Source of the DNA: Afifellaceae bacterium | GTDB taxonomy: Bacteria > Pseudomonadota > Alphaproteobacteria > Rhizobiales > Afifellaceae | DNA length: 64,000 nucleotides | Direction: 5' to 3' | Assembly (NCBI GenBank): GCA_028281235.1 | Contig: JANQKG010000061.1 | Span: forward strand, 1 to 64,000 | Part shown: piece by piece, positions 8,538-20,714 of the stretch | How the letters are laid out: each line of letters starts with the position of its first letter | Position numbering within the stretch: position 1 is the stretch's first letter | Program-made: the position numbers and the translations under genes | The notes under the pieces: model-generated | Told to the model about the DNA's origin: nothing | Database searches by the model: none | What the model saw: the letters and a program-made list of their open reading frames with translations, nothing else

Positions 8538-8947
8538 TGAACACGCGGATCGTCAGGGTCTCCGACGTGATGCAGACCGCGTTGCACATCGTCGACGGGC
8601 TCCACAGCGTGCAAAGCGCGATCGAAGAGATGAAGCGCCTGGGCGTCAGCTCGCTCATCGTGGAGCGACGCAGCGATCACGACGAGTATGGCGTGGTGAC
8701 AGTGCGTGACATCGCCGCGCGCGTGATCTCGGTCAACAAATCGACCGAACGCACCAGCGTCTATGAAATCATGACAAAACCGGCTTTGACGCTGAGCGCC
8801 GACATGGACATCAAATACGCCGTGCGGCTTCTGTCGCGTCTGGGCGTTGGCCGCGCGCTGATCTGCGATGCCAACGGCGTCGCCGGCCTGGTCACGCTGC
8901 GCGACCTGGTGCTCGGCCATATCGAGCCACTGGACGAAGGCGAATAG
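8534..8947 (+). CDS. Two-CBS-domain protein
   Basis: The 137-residue protein consists almost entirely of a tandem CBS pair (about residues 8-68 and 74-131), with typical strands SSLIVERR, YGVVTVRDIA and LICDANGVAGLVTLRDLVL. CBS pairs bind AMP, ATP or related ligands and regulate partner proteins. GGAGGAG precedes the overlapping ATG ATG. The gene is the last of the DUF1538 operon, so the operon encodes two potential nucleotide sensors and two membrane proteins. No enzyme domain is attached. Confidence 0.85.
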   Translation: MMNTRIVRVSDVMQTALHIVDGLHSVQSAIEEMKRLGVSSLIVERRSDHDEYGVVTVRDIAARVISVNKSTERTSVYEIMTKPALTLSADMDIKYAVRLLSRLGVGRALICDANGVAGLVTLRDLVLGHIEPLDEGE

Positions 8948-8984
8948 CACTGAAGGATCGTAACGCCGATCGACGCAGCCACGT

Positions 8985-9344
8985 CTAAACAAGCCCCAGG
9001 TCGCGCCGCTGTTTCTTAGTCAGGCGGCGCAATGCGAGATGGTAGCTTTCACTGAGGTAGTCGCGGAGCGCGTCGTCGTCCATCGTCTCGCTGCTTTGGC
9101 GCTGAATCCACTTCAGGCCGCGTGAAGCAAGATAGGGCGCGGGCCTCAGGCCGGGCTGCTCGCTGAGAATGTCGAATGCCACCGGTGAGCATTTGAAGGT
9201 GACGCCGAGCTCCTCGCCGTCGCTCCACCCGGCAATCGCAAAAAGCTTGCCGCCGACCTTCCACACATGCGCCCCGCCCCACTGCACGACATGCGTCGCC
9301 TGCGGAAGCGAGGCGCAGAAGCGATTGTATTCGTCGAGCGTCAT
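8985..9344 (-). CDS. MmcQ/YjbR family protein
   Basis: The 119-residue product has the YjbR fold pattern: CASLPQATHVVQWG, HVWKVGGKLFAIAGW, a strand LGVTFKCSP, the helix FDILSEQPGLRPAPYLASRGLKW and a C-terminal helix of about 25 residues (SYHLALRRL...). The length matches the family (about 110-120). Members have a CyaY-like fold and are often labelled DNA-binding from an E. coli structure study; their role is not well established. It stands alone, convergent with the CBS gene. Confidence 0.88.
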   Translation of the reverse strand: MTLDEYNRFCASLPQATHVVQWGGAHVWKVGGKLFAIAGWSDGEELGVTFKCSPVAFDILSEQPGLRPAPYLASRGLKWIQRQSSETMDDDALRDYLSESYHLALRRLTKKQRRDLGLV

Positions 9345-9377
9345 GGCATCCTTGGCCTATCGCGCTCCTCTCGATCT

Positions 9378-9525
9378 GTCATCCCGGTTTGCCGCGAAGC
9401 GGCAAGACCGGGACCTATGAACACCCTGCTTCAAGAAGATAGGCAAATTCGCCGACGCACTTTTCTGACCACTCCGGCGTTCATGGGTCCCGGACAGCGT
9501 CGCTCCGCGCCGCTTCCGGGATGAC
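9378..9525. repeat. Composite palindromic repeat (GTCATCCCGG ... CCGGGATGAC)
   Basis: The outer arms GTCATCCCGG (9378-9387) and CCGGGATGAC (9516-9525) are perfect reverse complements. Inside, each half forms its own hairpin (TTGCCGC-GAA-GCGGCAA on the left, an imperfect one on the right). The element fills the gap between the YjbR start and the clpB stop and belongs to the same broad class as the pair at 6361-6474. Confidence 0.65.
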
Positions 9526-9552
9526 AATCGCGAAGGGGTACGCTTGTGGCGG

Positions 9553-12159
<2,607 letters not shown>

Positions 12160-12252
12160 CCCTCACCCTTTCCAGCCCGCTGCCTGCGACCCGAAGCGTC
12201 GCCAGCCGCGGCCGACACGGCTCATGATTTGGCTCCTAAAAGGCAGCCTCCA

Positions 12253-12302
12253 GAGCATGATCCCGAAAAGTGGAAAACCGGCTTTCGGATAAGATCATGC
12301 TC
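12253..12302. repeat. Rhizobial palindromic repeat, copy 1 (gagcatgatc type)
   Basis: A 50-bp near-palindrome beginning GAGCATGATCCCGAAAAG and ending AAGATCATGCTC, with the central CCGAAAAG / CTTTCGG pairing. Three more copies lie at 18546, 22822 and 25508. It is in the 318-base gap 12160-12477 between the divergent clpB and MOSC genes, which has no gene. Confidence 0.8.
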
Positions 12303-12320
12303 AACCAAAGAAAACAGAGC

Positions 12321-12355
12321 GGTGGAGCGATTCAACGAAACGCGACAACGCTCTA
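12321..12355. repeat. Companion fragment (GAGCGATTC...CGCTCTA) next to copy 1
   Basis: The segment contains GGAGCGATTCAACG and ends ACAACGCTCTA, pairing GAGCG with CGCTC. A similar role is played by the tagagcc palindromes beside the other copies. Apart from these two elements the gap 12160-12477 shows only the start regions of clpB and the MOSC gene. Confidence 0.45.
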
Positions 12356-12477
12356 GGTTCATATGGTGTGGCGAATCCGCCGCGCAACTGCGCTTTCTGA
12401 CGGTCCTGCGGAAGGATGAACGAAATCGCATACGGTCGCTGAGTTGACATGGCGCTCTGGCCGAAGGAAGCAGCGCC

Positions 12478-13239
12478 ATGCCCACCATCACCGCGCTCTA
12501 CCGCTATCCCTTAAAGGGTTTCTCTCCTGAACCTCTGGAGCGAACCGAAATCGCCGCGGGTGAGACGATCCCCTTTGACCGCGCCTTCGCCGTGGAGAAT
12601 GGGCCGATCGGTTTCGATCCGGACGCGCCCAGCTATTACCGCAAGACGCATTTCCTCATGCTGATGCGCAATGAGCGCATCGCCGAATTCACCTCGCGCT
12701 TCGACGAAACAACCGGCGGCTTCGACATCTTTAAGGACGGGTCGTTGCAGATGGCAGGCTCGCTCACCACAGAAGCGGGACGGGCGTCTATCGAAGGCTG
12801 GCTCAAAGACACATTCGCTCGCGAGCTAAGCGGCCCGCCGCGCATCCTGTCGGCGCCGGGGCATTCCTTCTCCGACATGCCGGCGAAGGTCGTGCACCTC
12901 GTCAATCTGGAGAGCGTGCGCGCGCTGTCGGACCGGCTCGGCGAGCCGATCAATCCACTGCGCTTCCGCCCCAACATCATCGTCGAGGGCGCACCGGAAT
13001 GGAGCGAACTGGATTGGAAAGAGGGAACCGAAATCCGCCTGCCGGGGATCACAATGGAAATGGCGGCACGCACGCAAAGATGTGCCGCGACCAATGTCGA
13101 TCCTCAAACGGGTCGACGCGACATGCAGATTCCCAAAGCGCTGACGACGCATTACGGCCACGCCGATTTCGGCGTTTATCTCGTCGCCAAGACGGACGGT
13201 GTGATCGCTGTCGGTGACGCGCTCGCCTTAAACGCTTAA
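12478..13239 (+). CDS. MOSC domain-containing protein
   Basis: The 253-residue protein has an N-terminal MOSC beta-barrel (from TALYRYPLKGFSPE) and a MOSC domain whose single candidate sulfur carrier is the Cys in RTQRCAATNVDP, about residue 201. MOSC proteins handle sulfur for, or bind, the molybdenum cofactor; YcbX and mARC relatives act in N-hydroxylated base reduction. AAGGAAG precedes the ATG. No molybdenum gene lies beside it, although a molybdenum formate dehydrogenase is 20 kb away. Confidence 0.88.
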   Translation: MPTITALYRYPLKGFSPEPLERTEIAAGETIPFDRAFAVENGPIGFDPDAPSYYRKTHFLMLMRNERIAEFTSRFDETTGGFDIFKDGSLQMAGSLTTEAGRASIEGWLKDTFARELSGPPRILSAPGHSFSDMPAKVVHLVNLESVRALSDRLGEPINPLRFRPNIIVEGAPEWSELDWKEGTEIRLPGITMEMAARTQRCAATNVDPQTGRRDMQIPKALTTHYGHADFGVYLVAKTDGVIAVGDALALNA

Positions 13240-13258
13240 GTCGATTGCTCGCGAAGGC

Positions 13259-13933
13259 CTATTCCGGAAAGGCGGCAAGCGCCGCGGCCCCGTCCTTGGT
13301 GGAATCCTCCGCCTCGGCATTGTCCTTATCGGCTTTTGGGGACCGGCGGCGGCGGCGCGGTTGGGCTTGCGTCTCTTCCGCCTCGGCGGCTGATTCGGGC
13401 GGAGCTTCAGTCGACGCCGGTGCCTCTTGCGCTTCGTCGCCGGCTGCTGCCTGTTCACGCGCCTCGTCACGGTCGCTCCGGGCGCTGCGGCGGCGCCCTG
13501 AATCGCCCCGACCGGATTGTCTGCCGCCGCGACCCTCGCCGTTCTCCTGAGCGTCGCCGGCCTCCTGCTCACCCTCGGCCCGGGCTTCGCCGTTATATTC
13601 GAATCGATCGCGCGCTCTGCCGTTCGCGTTGCGCTCTTCGTCGTAGCCCTCTTCGCCGCCCTCGCGCGGTTGCGGCTGCTGTTGCGGCTGGAACTGTGCC
13701 TGCGCCGCTGCAACGATGCGATTGTAGTGTTCTGCGTGCTGCAGATAGTTTTCCGCTGAAACCGTGTCGCCCGATGCAATGGCGTCGCGCGCCAGCGACA
13801 TGTATTTATCGGCGACATGCGCAGCCGTGCCGCGCACCTTCACGTCCGGTCCGTTTGATTCGTAGCTCCGCGTAAGCGGATTCGGCCCCTTACGGCTGCG
13901 ACCACGCGACCGACGATTTTGATTGTGTCTCAT
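13259..13933 (-). CDS. DUF4167 domain-containing protein
   Basis: The 224-residue protein starts MRHNQNRRSRGRSRKG and carries the DUF4167 helix-pair region at about residues 25-80 (VRGTAAHVADKYMSLARDAI, then SAENYLQHAEHYNRI). The remainder is disordered, rich in Arg, Glu, Gln and Gly, as in alphaproteobacterial homologues next to prfA/prmC. The basic start and repetitive tail suggest RNA or ribosome association, but this is an inference. It converges with the MOSC gene, leaving 19 bases. Confidence 0.85.
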   Translation of the reverse strand: MRHNQNRRSRGRSRKGPNPLTRSYESNGPDVKVRGTAAHVADKYMSLARDAIASGDTVSAENYLQHAEHYNRIVAAAQAQFQPQQQPQPREGGEEGYDEERNANGRARDRFEYNGEARAEGEQEAGDAQENGEGRGGRQSGRGDSGRRRSARSDRDEAREQAAAGDEAQEAPASTEAPPESAAEAEETQAQPRRRRRSPKADKDNAEAEDSTKDGAAALAAFPE

Positions 13934-14163
13934 GAACCCGTTCTCTTGTTAACGGCTACTTACCCGCCCCGTTCCGGCCCGCATTGAGCCAGTCACGGTC
14001 CACGCCGCTCGCCATGCCTTATTAAGCACCGCACCTCCAATGTCGGGAGGTTAGGCGTATCGGCGATGGCGACGCGAGCAAATCAGCTTTCGGCGATCTC
14101 TATGTTCGTCTGCCGGAAATAGAAGCCAGCCCTGTGGCTTCTCTCTGGTTTGCGAGACCGAAG

Positions 14164-15075
14164 CTAGCCTGACCGCCGAACTTTTCCAAGCGCTTTTTTT
14201 GGCTTCTTCGACCCAATGGCCGGAATGGTTTTGATCGCGCTAACCACCCGGTCCCGCCCCGCCAGATCGGGATGAATGCGGATATCGTCAAGACCGACCT
14301 CAGCGCAAAGCTGCGCCACCGCACCGCCCTGATTGGAGCCCACCTCCACGGCCAAAAGCCCATCCGTCGCAAGCAGCGAATCAATTCGCCCGACAATGGC
14401 GCGGTACGCAACAAGCCCGTCCGGCCCGCCATCCAGGGCACAGCGCGGGTCGTGCTCGCGTATCTCCGTCTCAAGGTCGTCAATCGCGTCGCTCTCTATG
14501 TAGGGCGGGTTCGCGACAACGACATGAAAGGGCCCAAGCGGCCCGTCCGCGAAATCGATTCGCTGGAAACGCATGCGATCGGCAACGCCGTGATGTTCCG
14601 CATTGAGCCGCGCCATCTGCAGCGCTTCGTCTGAGATATCGGTCGCTACGCCACGGGCACGTGGCAGTTCCCTCAACAGCGCAATCAGAATCGCTCCGGA
14701 CCCCGTGCCGAGATCGGCAATCGCGACGTCTTGACCGAAACGCGATGGGATCGCCGACAGAACCACCTCAATCAGCGTCTCCGTGTCGGGACGCGGCACG
14801 AGCGTGGCGGGGCTGACCTTGATCGGCAGGCTCCAGAAATCCTTCTCGCCGAGAATGCGCGCAACCGGCTCGCCGGCGAGCCGTCGCCCGATATGGGACC
14901 GAAACGCCGCCTGCGCAATGTCGGGCATGGGGTCGCTGTCGTGCGCAATCAGCGCTGCCATCTTCAGCCCCGACGCGTCGGCCAGAAGAAGTCGCGCATC
15001 GAGCGCAGCGCTCACCACGCCCGCCGATTTGAGCGACGCACGCGCCGCCGCCAGCGCTTCGCCGTAACGCGTCAT
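14164..15075 (-). CDS. prmC: Peptide chain release factor N5-glutamine methyltransferase
   Basis: The 303-residue protein has the PrmC N-terminal helical domain, the SAM-binding motif [16 protein letters not shown] and the catalytic NPPY motif in [11 protein letters not shown]. It methylates the Gln of the GGQ motif in RF1 and RF2. Its start overlaps the prfA stop by four bases, so enzyme and substrate are co-translated. Confidence 0.96.
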   Translation of the reverse strand: MTRYGEALAAARASLKSAGVVSAALDARLLLADASGLKMAALIAHDSDPMPDIAQAAFRSHIGRRLAGEPVARILGEKDFWSLPIKVSPATLVPRPDTETLIEVVLSAIPSRFGQDVAIADLGTGSGAILIALLRELPRARGVATDISDEALQMARLNAEHHGVADRMRFQRIDFADGPLGPFHVVVANPPYIESDAIDDLETEIREHDPRCALDGGPDGLVAYRAIVGRIDSLLATDGLLAVEVGSNQGGAVAQLCAEVGLDDIRIHPDLAGRDRVVSAIKTIPAIGSKKPKKALGKVRRSG

Positions 15076-16154
15076 GCGTCCTCAAACTCCGCAAGCCTGC
15101 GCGCCTGGTCGTCGGCCGTCAGCGCATCGACCACTTCGTCCAGCGCTTCGCCGCTCAGCACCTTGTCGAGCTTGTAAAGTGTGAGGTTGACGCGATGGTC
15201 GGTGACCCGGCCTTGCGGAAAGTTGTAGGTTCGGATGCGCTCCGACCGGTCGCCGGAACCGACTTGTCCTTTGCGCTCCGCAGCGCGCTCGCTCTCCAGC
15301 TTCTGGCGTTCAAGGTCGAAGAGCCGGGCACGCAGGACCTGCATGGCGCGCGCACGATTTTGATGCTGCGACTTCTCGTTGGCCGTCACCACGATGCCGG
15401 TCGGGATATGCAGAACGCGCACAGCCGATTCGGTCGTATTGGCGTGCTGGCCGCCGGCGCTCGACGCCCGCGTCGTATCGATCCTGAGTTCCTCTTGCTT
15501 GATCTCAACATCGACATCCTCCGCCTCCGGCAGCACCGCAACGGTCGCCGCAGATGTATGGATGCGTCCACCCGCTTCCGTCTCCGGCACGCGCTGGACA
15601 CGGTGCACGCCGGACTCGAACTTGAGGCGCGCATAGACACCGGCGCCGCGTACCGTGGCGATGATCTCGCGGTAGCCGCCAACCTCGCCTTCGCTCGCCG
15701 ACAGCACTTCGATCTTCCAGCCATGCACGGAGGCGTATCGCTCATACATGCGAAAAAGATCGCCCGCGAAGAGTGCGGCTTCGTCACCGCCCGTGCCGGC
15801 GCGCACTTCAAGGATGGCACTGCGATCGTCGGCCTCGTCGCGCGGAATAAGCAGCACACGCAACTCGCTGCGCAGCGCATCGATACGCTTGCGCAGCGCC
15901 TGCTGCTCCTCCTCCGCCAGCGCCTTAAGGTCCTTGTCGGTGGAGGGATCGGCGATCAGCGTTTCCGTGTCGGCGAGCTCGCGCTCCGCTTCGTCAAGAT
16001 CGCGCGCCTTCTCCGCCACGGGATCCAGCCCGGCCAGCTCGCGCGACAGCCGCACATAATCCCCCGCATCCGGCCCGGCCGCCAGCATGGCGGTAATGGT
16101 CTCATGCCGGTGAATGAGCGAGCGTAGGCGGTCCTGCGGTATGGTGACGGACAT
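15072..16154 (-). CDS. prfA: Peptide chain release factor 1
   Basis: The 360-residue protein matches RF1 in length and carries the peptidyl-tRNA hydrolysis motif GGQ at residues 234-236 ([13 protein letters not shown]). The AAGGA before the ATG supports the start. RF1 reads UAA and UAG in the ribosomal A site. It is in a ptsP-prfA-prmC operon, nine bases after ptsP. Confidence 0.98.
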   Translation of the reverse strand: MSVTIPQDRLRSLIHRHETITAMLAAGPDAGDYVRLSRELAGLDPVAEKARDLDEAERELADTETLIADPSTDKDLKALAEEEQQALRKRIDALRSELRVLLIPRDEADDRSAILEVRAGTGGDEAALFAGDLFRMYERYASVHGWKIEVLSASEGEVGGYREIIATVRGAGVYARLKFESGVHRVQRVPETEAGGRIHTSAATVAVLPEAEDVDVEIKQEELRIDTTRASSAGGQHANTTESAVRVLHIPTGIVVTANEKSQHQNRARAMQVLRARLFDLERQKLESERAAERKGQVGSGDRSERIRTYNFPQGRVTDHRVNLTLYKLDKVLSGEALDEVVDALTADDQARRLAEFEDA

Positions 16155-16163
16155 GTTCGATCC

Positions 16164-18437
16164 TTAGACCGGAACGCTGCGGGGGTCTGCCCACGCCCTG
16201 AGCTCGCCGCGGATTTCCGATCCCGGCGCACCCTCATCGATCATCGCATTGAGACGCTCCGCCAGCGGCTTCAGCTCCAGGCTTCGGATCGCTGACTTTA
16301 CCGGGCCGATTGCCGCCGACGGCATGGAGAGCGACCGATACCCGATCGCCGCCAGCGCCGCCGCCTCAAGCGGCCGGCCGGCCATTTCTCCGCAGAGCGT
16401 TAGAGGCTTTCCGGCCGCATCGGCCGCCCGCGCAACGCTGCGCAGCGCCCTGAGGAAAGCCGGGCTGAGCGCTTCGAAGCGCCCCGCAATCCGTGTATTG
16501 GCGCGGTCGCTGGCCATCATGAACTGCATCAGATCGTTAGAGCCGACCGATGCGAAATCGACAGCTTCAAGAAGCTCATCCAGTTGCCACAGAAGCGACG
16601 GCACTTCGACCATTGCCCCCAGCGAGACGCGTTCGGCAATTGTGTGCCCTTGTCCCTCCAGGAATTTTTGTTCGCGCTCCACCACAGCCTTGGCGCGCAC
16701 GAACTCGCCAACCTCAGTCACCATCGGAAACAAAAGTCGCAGCTCCTGCCCCGCCGCCGCCTTCAGAAGCGCGCGCGCCTGCGTGCGCAGAAGCACAGGT
16801 CGGTCAAGGCCAAGCCGGATCGCCCGCCAACCCATAGCGGGGTTCTCCTCACGTTGCTGGCGAAAATAAGGAAGCACCTTGTCGCCGCCGATATCAAGCG
16901 AGCGGAAAGTCACCGGCTTGCCGTCCGCCGCCGCCAAGACCTGCTCGTAAAAGCCCTCCTGCTCGGTTTGGCGCGGCAACCTTGAGGCCACCATGAACTG
17001 AAGCTCTGTGCGGAAGAGCCCGACGCCCGCAGCACCCGATTGCTCAACATGCGGCATGTCCATGAGCAATCCGGCATTGATCTGCAGCATGAACGGAACG
17101 CCGTCGCGCGTGACGGCCGGCTCGTCGCGGATCAGCCGGTATTGCTCCTGCCGGCGGGCGTGAAAGCGAACCTTGTCGGCATAGGCCGTTTCAATGTCGC
17201 CGGGGGGCCTGAGATGCACCTCGCCGGTGTCGCCATCCACGATGATCGCGTCACCCGCCTCCGCCAGCGACGCGACCTCCACCTGTCCGGCTGTCGGCAG
17301 GCCAAGCGCACGGGCGACGATCGCCACATGGCTGGTCGGCCCTGGCTCCTCCAGAACCAGCCCGCGCAGCCGCTCGCGGCTATAATCCAGTAGATCGGCC
17401 GGCCCCATGTTGCGGGCAATCACCACGGCGTCGTCCGGCAGGTCGCCGGCGACCGGACCATGCGGCCGCCCCATCAGCTCGCGCAGCAATCGGTTCGCCA
17501 GGTCGTCAAAATCGTGCAGGCGGTCGCGCAGGAACGGGTCCGTCTGCCGCGCCATCTGCGCGCGCGTATCGTTCTGCACGCGCTCCACCGCCGCCTCCGC
17601 GGTCAGGCCGTTGCGGATCGCCTCCTGCAGCCGCCGCGTCCAGCCACGGTCCTCCGCAAACATCTTATAGGCTTCCAGGATCTCACGATGCTCGCCGGCG
17701 CCGACTTCCGCGCCGCGCGCCAGGAGATCGTCGACGGAGAGCTTCAGGCTCGCCATCGCCACATCGAGGCGCTTCAGCTCCGTGTCGACATCTTCGGCGA
17801 TAAGCTGTGTGACGACGACGCGCGGCTCGTGCAGCAAGACATGACCGAGCGCGACGCCCTCAACATACGCCGCCCCCTTCAGATGCACCGGACGATTGAG
17901 ATCAAGATCGGCGCCGGGGATCGACAGCCCTTCCATCTCGCCGGAGGCGAACATCTCCGCCAGAACCATGGCCGTGGTCTGCAGCGCCTCGATCTCCTCC
18001 TCCGCATAGGTGCGGTATGATCGGTTCTGCACGACCAGCACGCCGAGCGTGCGCCCGGCGCGCAGCACCGGCACGCCGAGGAAGGAATGATAGATCTCCT
18101 CCCCTGTCTCAGGCAGGTAGGCAAAGGCAGGATGCGATTGGGCGTCCGGGAGGTTCAACGGACGGGCATCTTCCGCGATCAGGCCGACCAATCCGCGCCC
18201 CACCGTCAGCGTGGCCCGGTGCACAGCACTTGCCTGCAACCCTTCGGTGGCAAAAAGCTCCAGCACGTTGTCGGCCCTGAGCACATAGATCGAGCACACC
18301 TCCGCGACCATGTTGGACGCGATCAGTTTGACGATCTTGTCGAGCCGTTCCTGTGCGCCGATCGGCTCCGCCATGACCTCACGGAGCTTCCGCAAGAGCA
18401 CGCGCGGCCCGGCGAGCGCCCCCCGGGTTGTCGTCAA
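16164..18437 (-). CDS. ptsP: Nitrogen PTS enzyme I (PEP-protein phosphotransferase, GAF domain)
   Basis: A protein of about 757 residues with an N-terminal GAF domain (about 15-160), the swivelling His domain with the active His about 370 in GPTSHVAIVARALG, and the PEP-binding TIM barrel ending with LCGEMAGRP. It moves phosphate from PEP to NPr in the PTS-Ntr chain, which adjusts nitrogen, potassium and carbon functions; the GAF domain senses glutamine in characterised homologues. A GTG at 18443 is in frame, but AGGAGGTGA directly abuts or covers it, so TTG 18437 with normal spacing is the better start; the difference is two residues. It is the first gene of ptsP-prfA-prmC. Confidence 0.94.
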   Translation of the reverse strand: MTTTRGALAGPRVLLRKLREVMAEPIGAQERLDKIVKLIASNMVAEVCSIYVLRADNVLELFATEGLQASAVHRATLTVGRGLVGLIAEDARPLNLPDAQSHPAFAYLPETGEEIYHSFLGVPVLRAGRTLGVLVVQNRSYRTYAEEEIEALQTTAMVLAEMFASGEMEGLSIPGADLDLNRPVHLKGAAYVEGVALGHVLLHEPRVVVTQLIAEDVDTELKRLDVAMASLKLSVDDLLARGAEVGAGEHREILEAYKMFAEDRGWTRRLQEAIRNGLTAEAAVERVQNDTRAQMARQTDPFLRDRLHDFDDLANRLLRELMGRPHGPVAGDLPDDAVVIARNMGPADLLDYSRERLRGLVLEEPGPTSHVAIVARALGLPTAGQVEVASLAEAGDAIIVDGDTGEVHLRPPGDIETAYADKVRFHARRQEQYRLIRDEPAVTRDGVPFMLQINAGLLMDMPHVEQSGAAGVGLFRTELQFMVASRLPRQTEQEGFYEQVLAAADGKPVTFRSLDIGGDKVLPYFRQQREENPAMGWRAIRLGLDRPVLLRTQARALLKAAAGQELRLLFPMVTEVGEFVRAKAVVEREQKFLEGQGHTIAERVSLGAMVEVPSLLWQLDELLEAVDFASVGSNDLMQFMMASDRANTRIAGRFEALSPAFLRALRSVARAADAAGKPLTLCGEMAGRPLEAAALAAIGYRSLSMPSAAIGPVKSAIRSLELKPLAERLNAMIDEGAPGSEIRGELRAWADPRSVPV

Positions 18438-18492
18438 GCTCACCTCCTGGAACGCGCCGACTTCCCGCGACGGAGAAGCCGCCTTGTTTCCT

Positions 18493-18534
18493 TAGAGCCT
18501 TATCCATTCTGATTGAATCAGAATGGAGGCTCTA
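18493..18534. repeat. Palindromic companion repeat (tagagcc...ggctcta), copy 1
   Basis: TAGAGCCTTATCCATTCTGA and its near mirror TCAGAATGGAGGCTCTA form an imperfect palindrome 12 bases before gagcatgatc copy 2. A second pair of this kind, in the opposite order, is at 25592. It lies in the 265-base gap between lysC and ptsP. Confidence 0.7.
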
Positions 18535-18545
18535 TCTGTTTGCTG

Positions 18546-18594
18546 GAGCATGATCTTATCCGAAAACCGGTATCCACTTTTCGGGATCATGCTC
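18546..18594. repeat. Rhizobial palindromic repeat, copy 2
   Basis: Forty-nine bases from GAGCATGATCTTATCCG to TTTTCGGGATCATGCTC, in the opposite orientation to copy 1. Located between lysC and ptsP, it could form a strong mRNA hairpin in the lysC tail. Confidence 0.8.
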
Positions 18595-18702
18595 TAGCCG
18601 AGCGCCGCTCCGGCGCTCCGCCACGATCCTACCCTAAAAGCCGCTTTTGTTCGCCCGGACCGTGCCGAGCCGGCAAGATCGCTGCGACGCCCGCGGGCGC
18701 GC

Positions 18703-19956
18703 TTATGTCTTGTCGAGTTCGTATATTGAATGAAGCGTGCGAACGGCAAGCTCCGTATATGCCGCGTCGATCAGCACCGATATCTTGATCTCCGAAGTGG
18801 TGATCAGCTGTATATTGATGCCGCGCGAAGCAAGCGCCTGAAACGCCTGCGATGCCACGCCCGCATGGCTGCGCATGCCGATCCCGATCACCGAGACCTT
18901 GGCCACGTCGGAGGAGCCCGACACGCTCTCCATGGCCACTTCGCTTTTCAGTTCGTCGATCAGCGCCATTGCCCGCTCGAAATCGGCCGTCGTGACGGTG
19001 AAGGTGATGTCGGTCGCCCGGCCATCCTCGGAGATGTTCTGCACGATCATGTCGACATTGATGCCGGAATCCGCCAGCGGCCCGAATATCGCAGCCGCGA
19101 CGCCGGGCTTGTCCTCCACACGGCGGAGCGTGATCTTGGCTTCGTCCTTGGAATAGGCGATGCCGGTTACGAGCTGCTTCTCCACGATCTCGTCCTCGTC
19201 GCAAATGAGCGTTCCAACAGTCTGATTGCCCTCCCCGGTCTGCGGCGCTTCGGGGTCGTCGAAGGAGGAGCGGACGAAGGTCCGCACGCCATGCACCATC
19301 GCAAGTTCCACGGAGCGCACTTGCAGGACCTTGGAGCCGAGCGACGCCATCTCCAGCATTTCCTCAAACGCCACTTTGGCGAGCCGCTGGGCCTGCGGGA
19401 CGATGCGGGGGTCGGTCGTATAGACCCCGTCGACGTCAGTATAGATGTCGCATCGTTCCGCACCGATCGCCGCAGCGACCGCCACCGCGCTTGTGTCCGA
19501 CCCACCGCGCCCCAAAGTCGTGATGCGATTGTCCGGCGCCAACCCTTGGAAGCCGGCGATGATCGCCACCTGCCCCTGACCCAAGCGCTCAAGCAGAATG
19601 TCGGGCCTGATATCGGTGATACGCGCAGCACCGTGGGCGGAATCGGTCGAAACGGCAATCTGCCAGCCAAGCCAGGAGCGGGCGTTGACCCCCATGCCCT
19701 GGAGCACGATCGCCAACAGCCCGGCGCTCACCTGCTCGCCGGCGGAAACCACCGTGTCGTATTCGCGCGCGTCATGCAGCACCGACGCGGCCCGGCAAAG
19801 CTGTACCAGCTTGTCCGTCTCACCCGCCATGGCGGACACGACCACGGCGACTTCGTTGCCGGCGCGCACCTCGCGCGCCACATGGCGCGCGACATTGCCG
19901 ATGCGCTCCAGATCGGCGACGGACGTTCCGCCGAATTTCATCACAAGACGGGCCAT
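18703..19956 (-). CDS. lysC: Aspartate kinase
   Basis: Starting at ATG 19956 the product has 417 residues, the usual length for alphaproteobacterial LysC, and opens with MARLVMKFGGTSVADLERIG's kinase motif KFGGTSVAD. GRGGSDTSAVAVAAA binds aspartate and ATP, and two C-terminal ACT domains (about residues 265-417) bind the feedback inhibitors lysine and threonine. A GTG at 20034 would add 26 residues but would be longer than the family. The enzyme phosphorylates aspartate, the first step to Lys, Thr, Met and diaminopimelate. Divergent from the FMN reductase-ubiG pair. Confidence 0.97.
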   Translation of the reverse strand: MARLVMKFGGTSVADLERIGNVARHVAREVRAGNEVAVVVSAMAGETDKLVQLCRAASVLHDAREYDTVVSAGEQVSAGLLAIVLQGMGVNARSWLGWQIAVSTDSAHGAARITDIRPDILLERLGQGQVAIIAGFQGLAPDNRITTLGRGGSDTSAVAVAAAIGAERCDIYTDVDGVYTTDPRIVPQAQRLAKVAFEEMLEMASLGSKVLQVRSVELAMVHGVRTFVRSSFDDPEAPQTGEGNQTVGTLICDEDEIVEKQLVTGIAYSKDEAKITLRRVEDKPGVAAAIFGPLADSGINVDMIVQNISEDGRATDITFTVTTADFERAMALIDELKSEVAMESVSGSSDVAKVSVIGIGMRSHAGVASQAFQALASRGINIQLITTSEIKISVLIDAAYTELAVRTLHSIYELDKT

Positions 19957-20155
19957 GCCCTTGGGTCCGTTCAGCGGGCGCCGCAGCGACCGGATGCTGT
20001 TCACCGAGATGCCGGGAGTGCCGGCTGCCACCACAGCTAGCCGACCCGCGGCTCTTTATCGGCTTCCGGCGCCGCCGGCAACTCGGTTGACCCGGCCGCG
20101 CGCATCCACCATGTGAGGGCGCGGGCAATCGTGAGCATGCCCTGAAGGACCGACA

Positions 20156-20710
20156 ATGCACAAAGTCGCCGTCATCGTGGGAAGCCTGCGCAAGGAATCC
20201 ATCAACAAAAAGCTCGCCGGCGCGCTTGCCAAGCTGGCGGAGGGCAAGCTTGAATTCCGCATGATCCGGATCGACGATTTGCCGCTCTACAACGCCGACG
20301 ACGATGCTGATCCCTCCGCCCCCGTGCGCCGCTTCAAAAGCGAGGTGGAAGCCTGCGACGCGGTCCTGTTTGTGACGCCGGAGCACAATCGCAGCATTCC
20401 CTCAGCGCTCAAGAACGCCTTCGACTGGGGCACCCGCCCCCGCGGCGAAGACTCCTGGCGCGGCCGACCGGCGGCCGTCTTAGGTACCTCGCCGGGCAAT
20501 CTCGGCACTGGCATCGCCCAGCAGCACATGCGCACAATCGCTTCCGGACATTCGTCTGCGCTGATGGGCACACCGCTGGTCTTCTTGAAATACATGGACG
20601 GACTGATTGACGACGACGGCACCGTCACCAACGAAGGAACCAGAACGTTCCTACGGAGCTTCGTCGATCAGTTCGCCGCTTTTATTGACAACATGACCGG
20701 AGGAGCCTGA
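20156..20710 (+). CDS. NADPH-dependent FMN reductase family protein
   Basis: The 184-residue flavodoxin-fold protein has the phosphate-binding loop [14 protein letters not shown], the mid-protein [17 protein letters not shown] typical of the FMN_red family, and [10 protein letters not shown]. Such enzymes (ChrR, azoreductase and NAD(P)H:quinone reductase types) pass electrons to quinones, azo dyes or chromate. The substrate is not predictable. It precedes ubiG by four bases and is probably cotranscribed with it. Confidence 0.9.
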   Translation: MHKVAVIVGSLRKESINKKLAGALAKLAEGKLEFRMIRIDDLPLYNADDDADPSAPVRRFKSEVEACDAVLFVTPEHNRSIPSALKNAFDWGTRPRGEDSWRGRPAAVLGTSPGNLGTGIAQQHMRTIASGHSSALMGTPLVFLKYMDGLIDDDGTVTNEGTRTFLRSFVDQFAAFIDNMTGGA

Positions 20711-20714
20711 GGCA

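Noticed and set aside
12160-12252. Heat-shock (sigma32-type) promoter before clpB
   Set aside because: No CTTGAA-type -35 with a matching -10 was found in this stretch.
18730-20040. Open plus-strand frame of about 436 codons antisense to lysC
   Set aside because: No recognisable protein and no start signal; explained by the codon bias of lysC.
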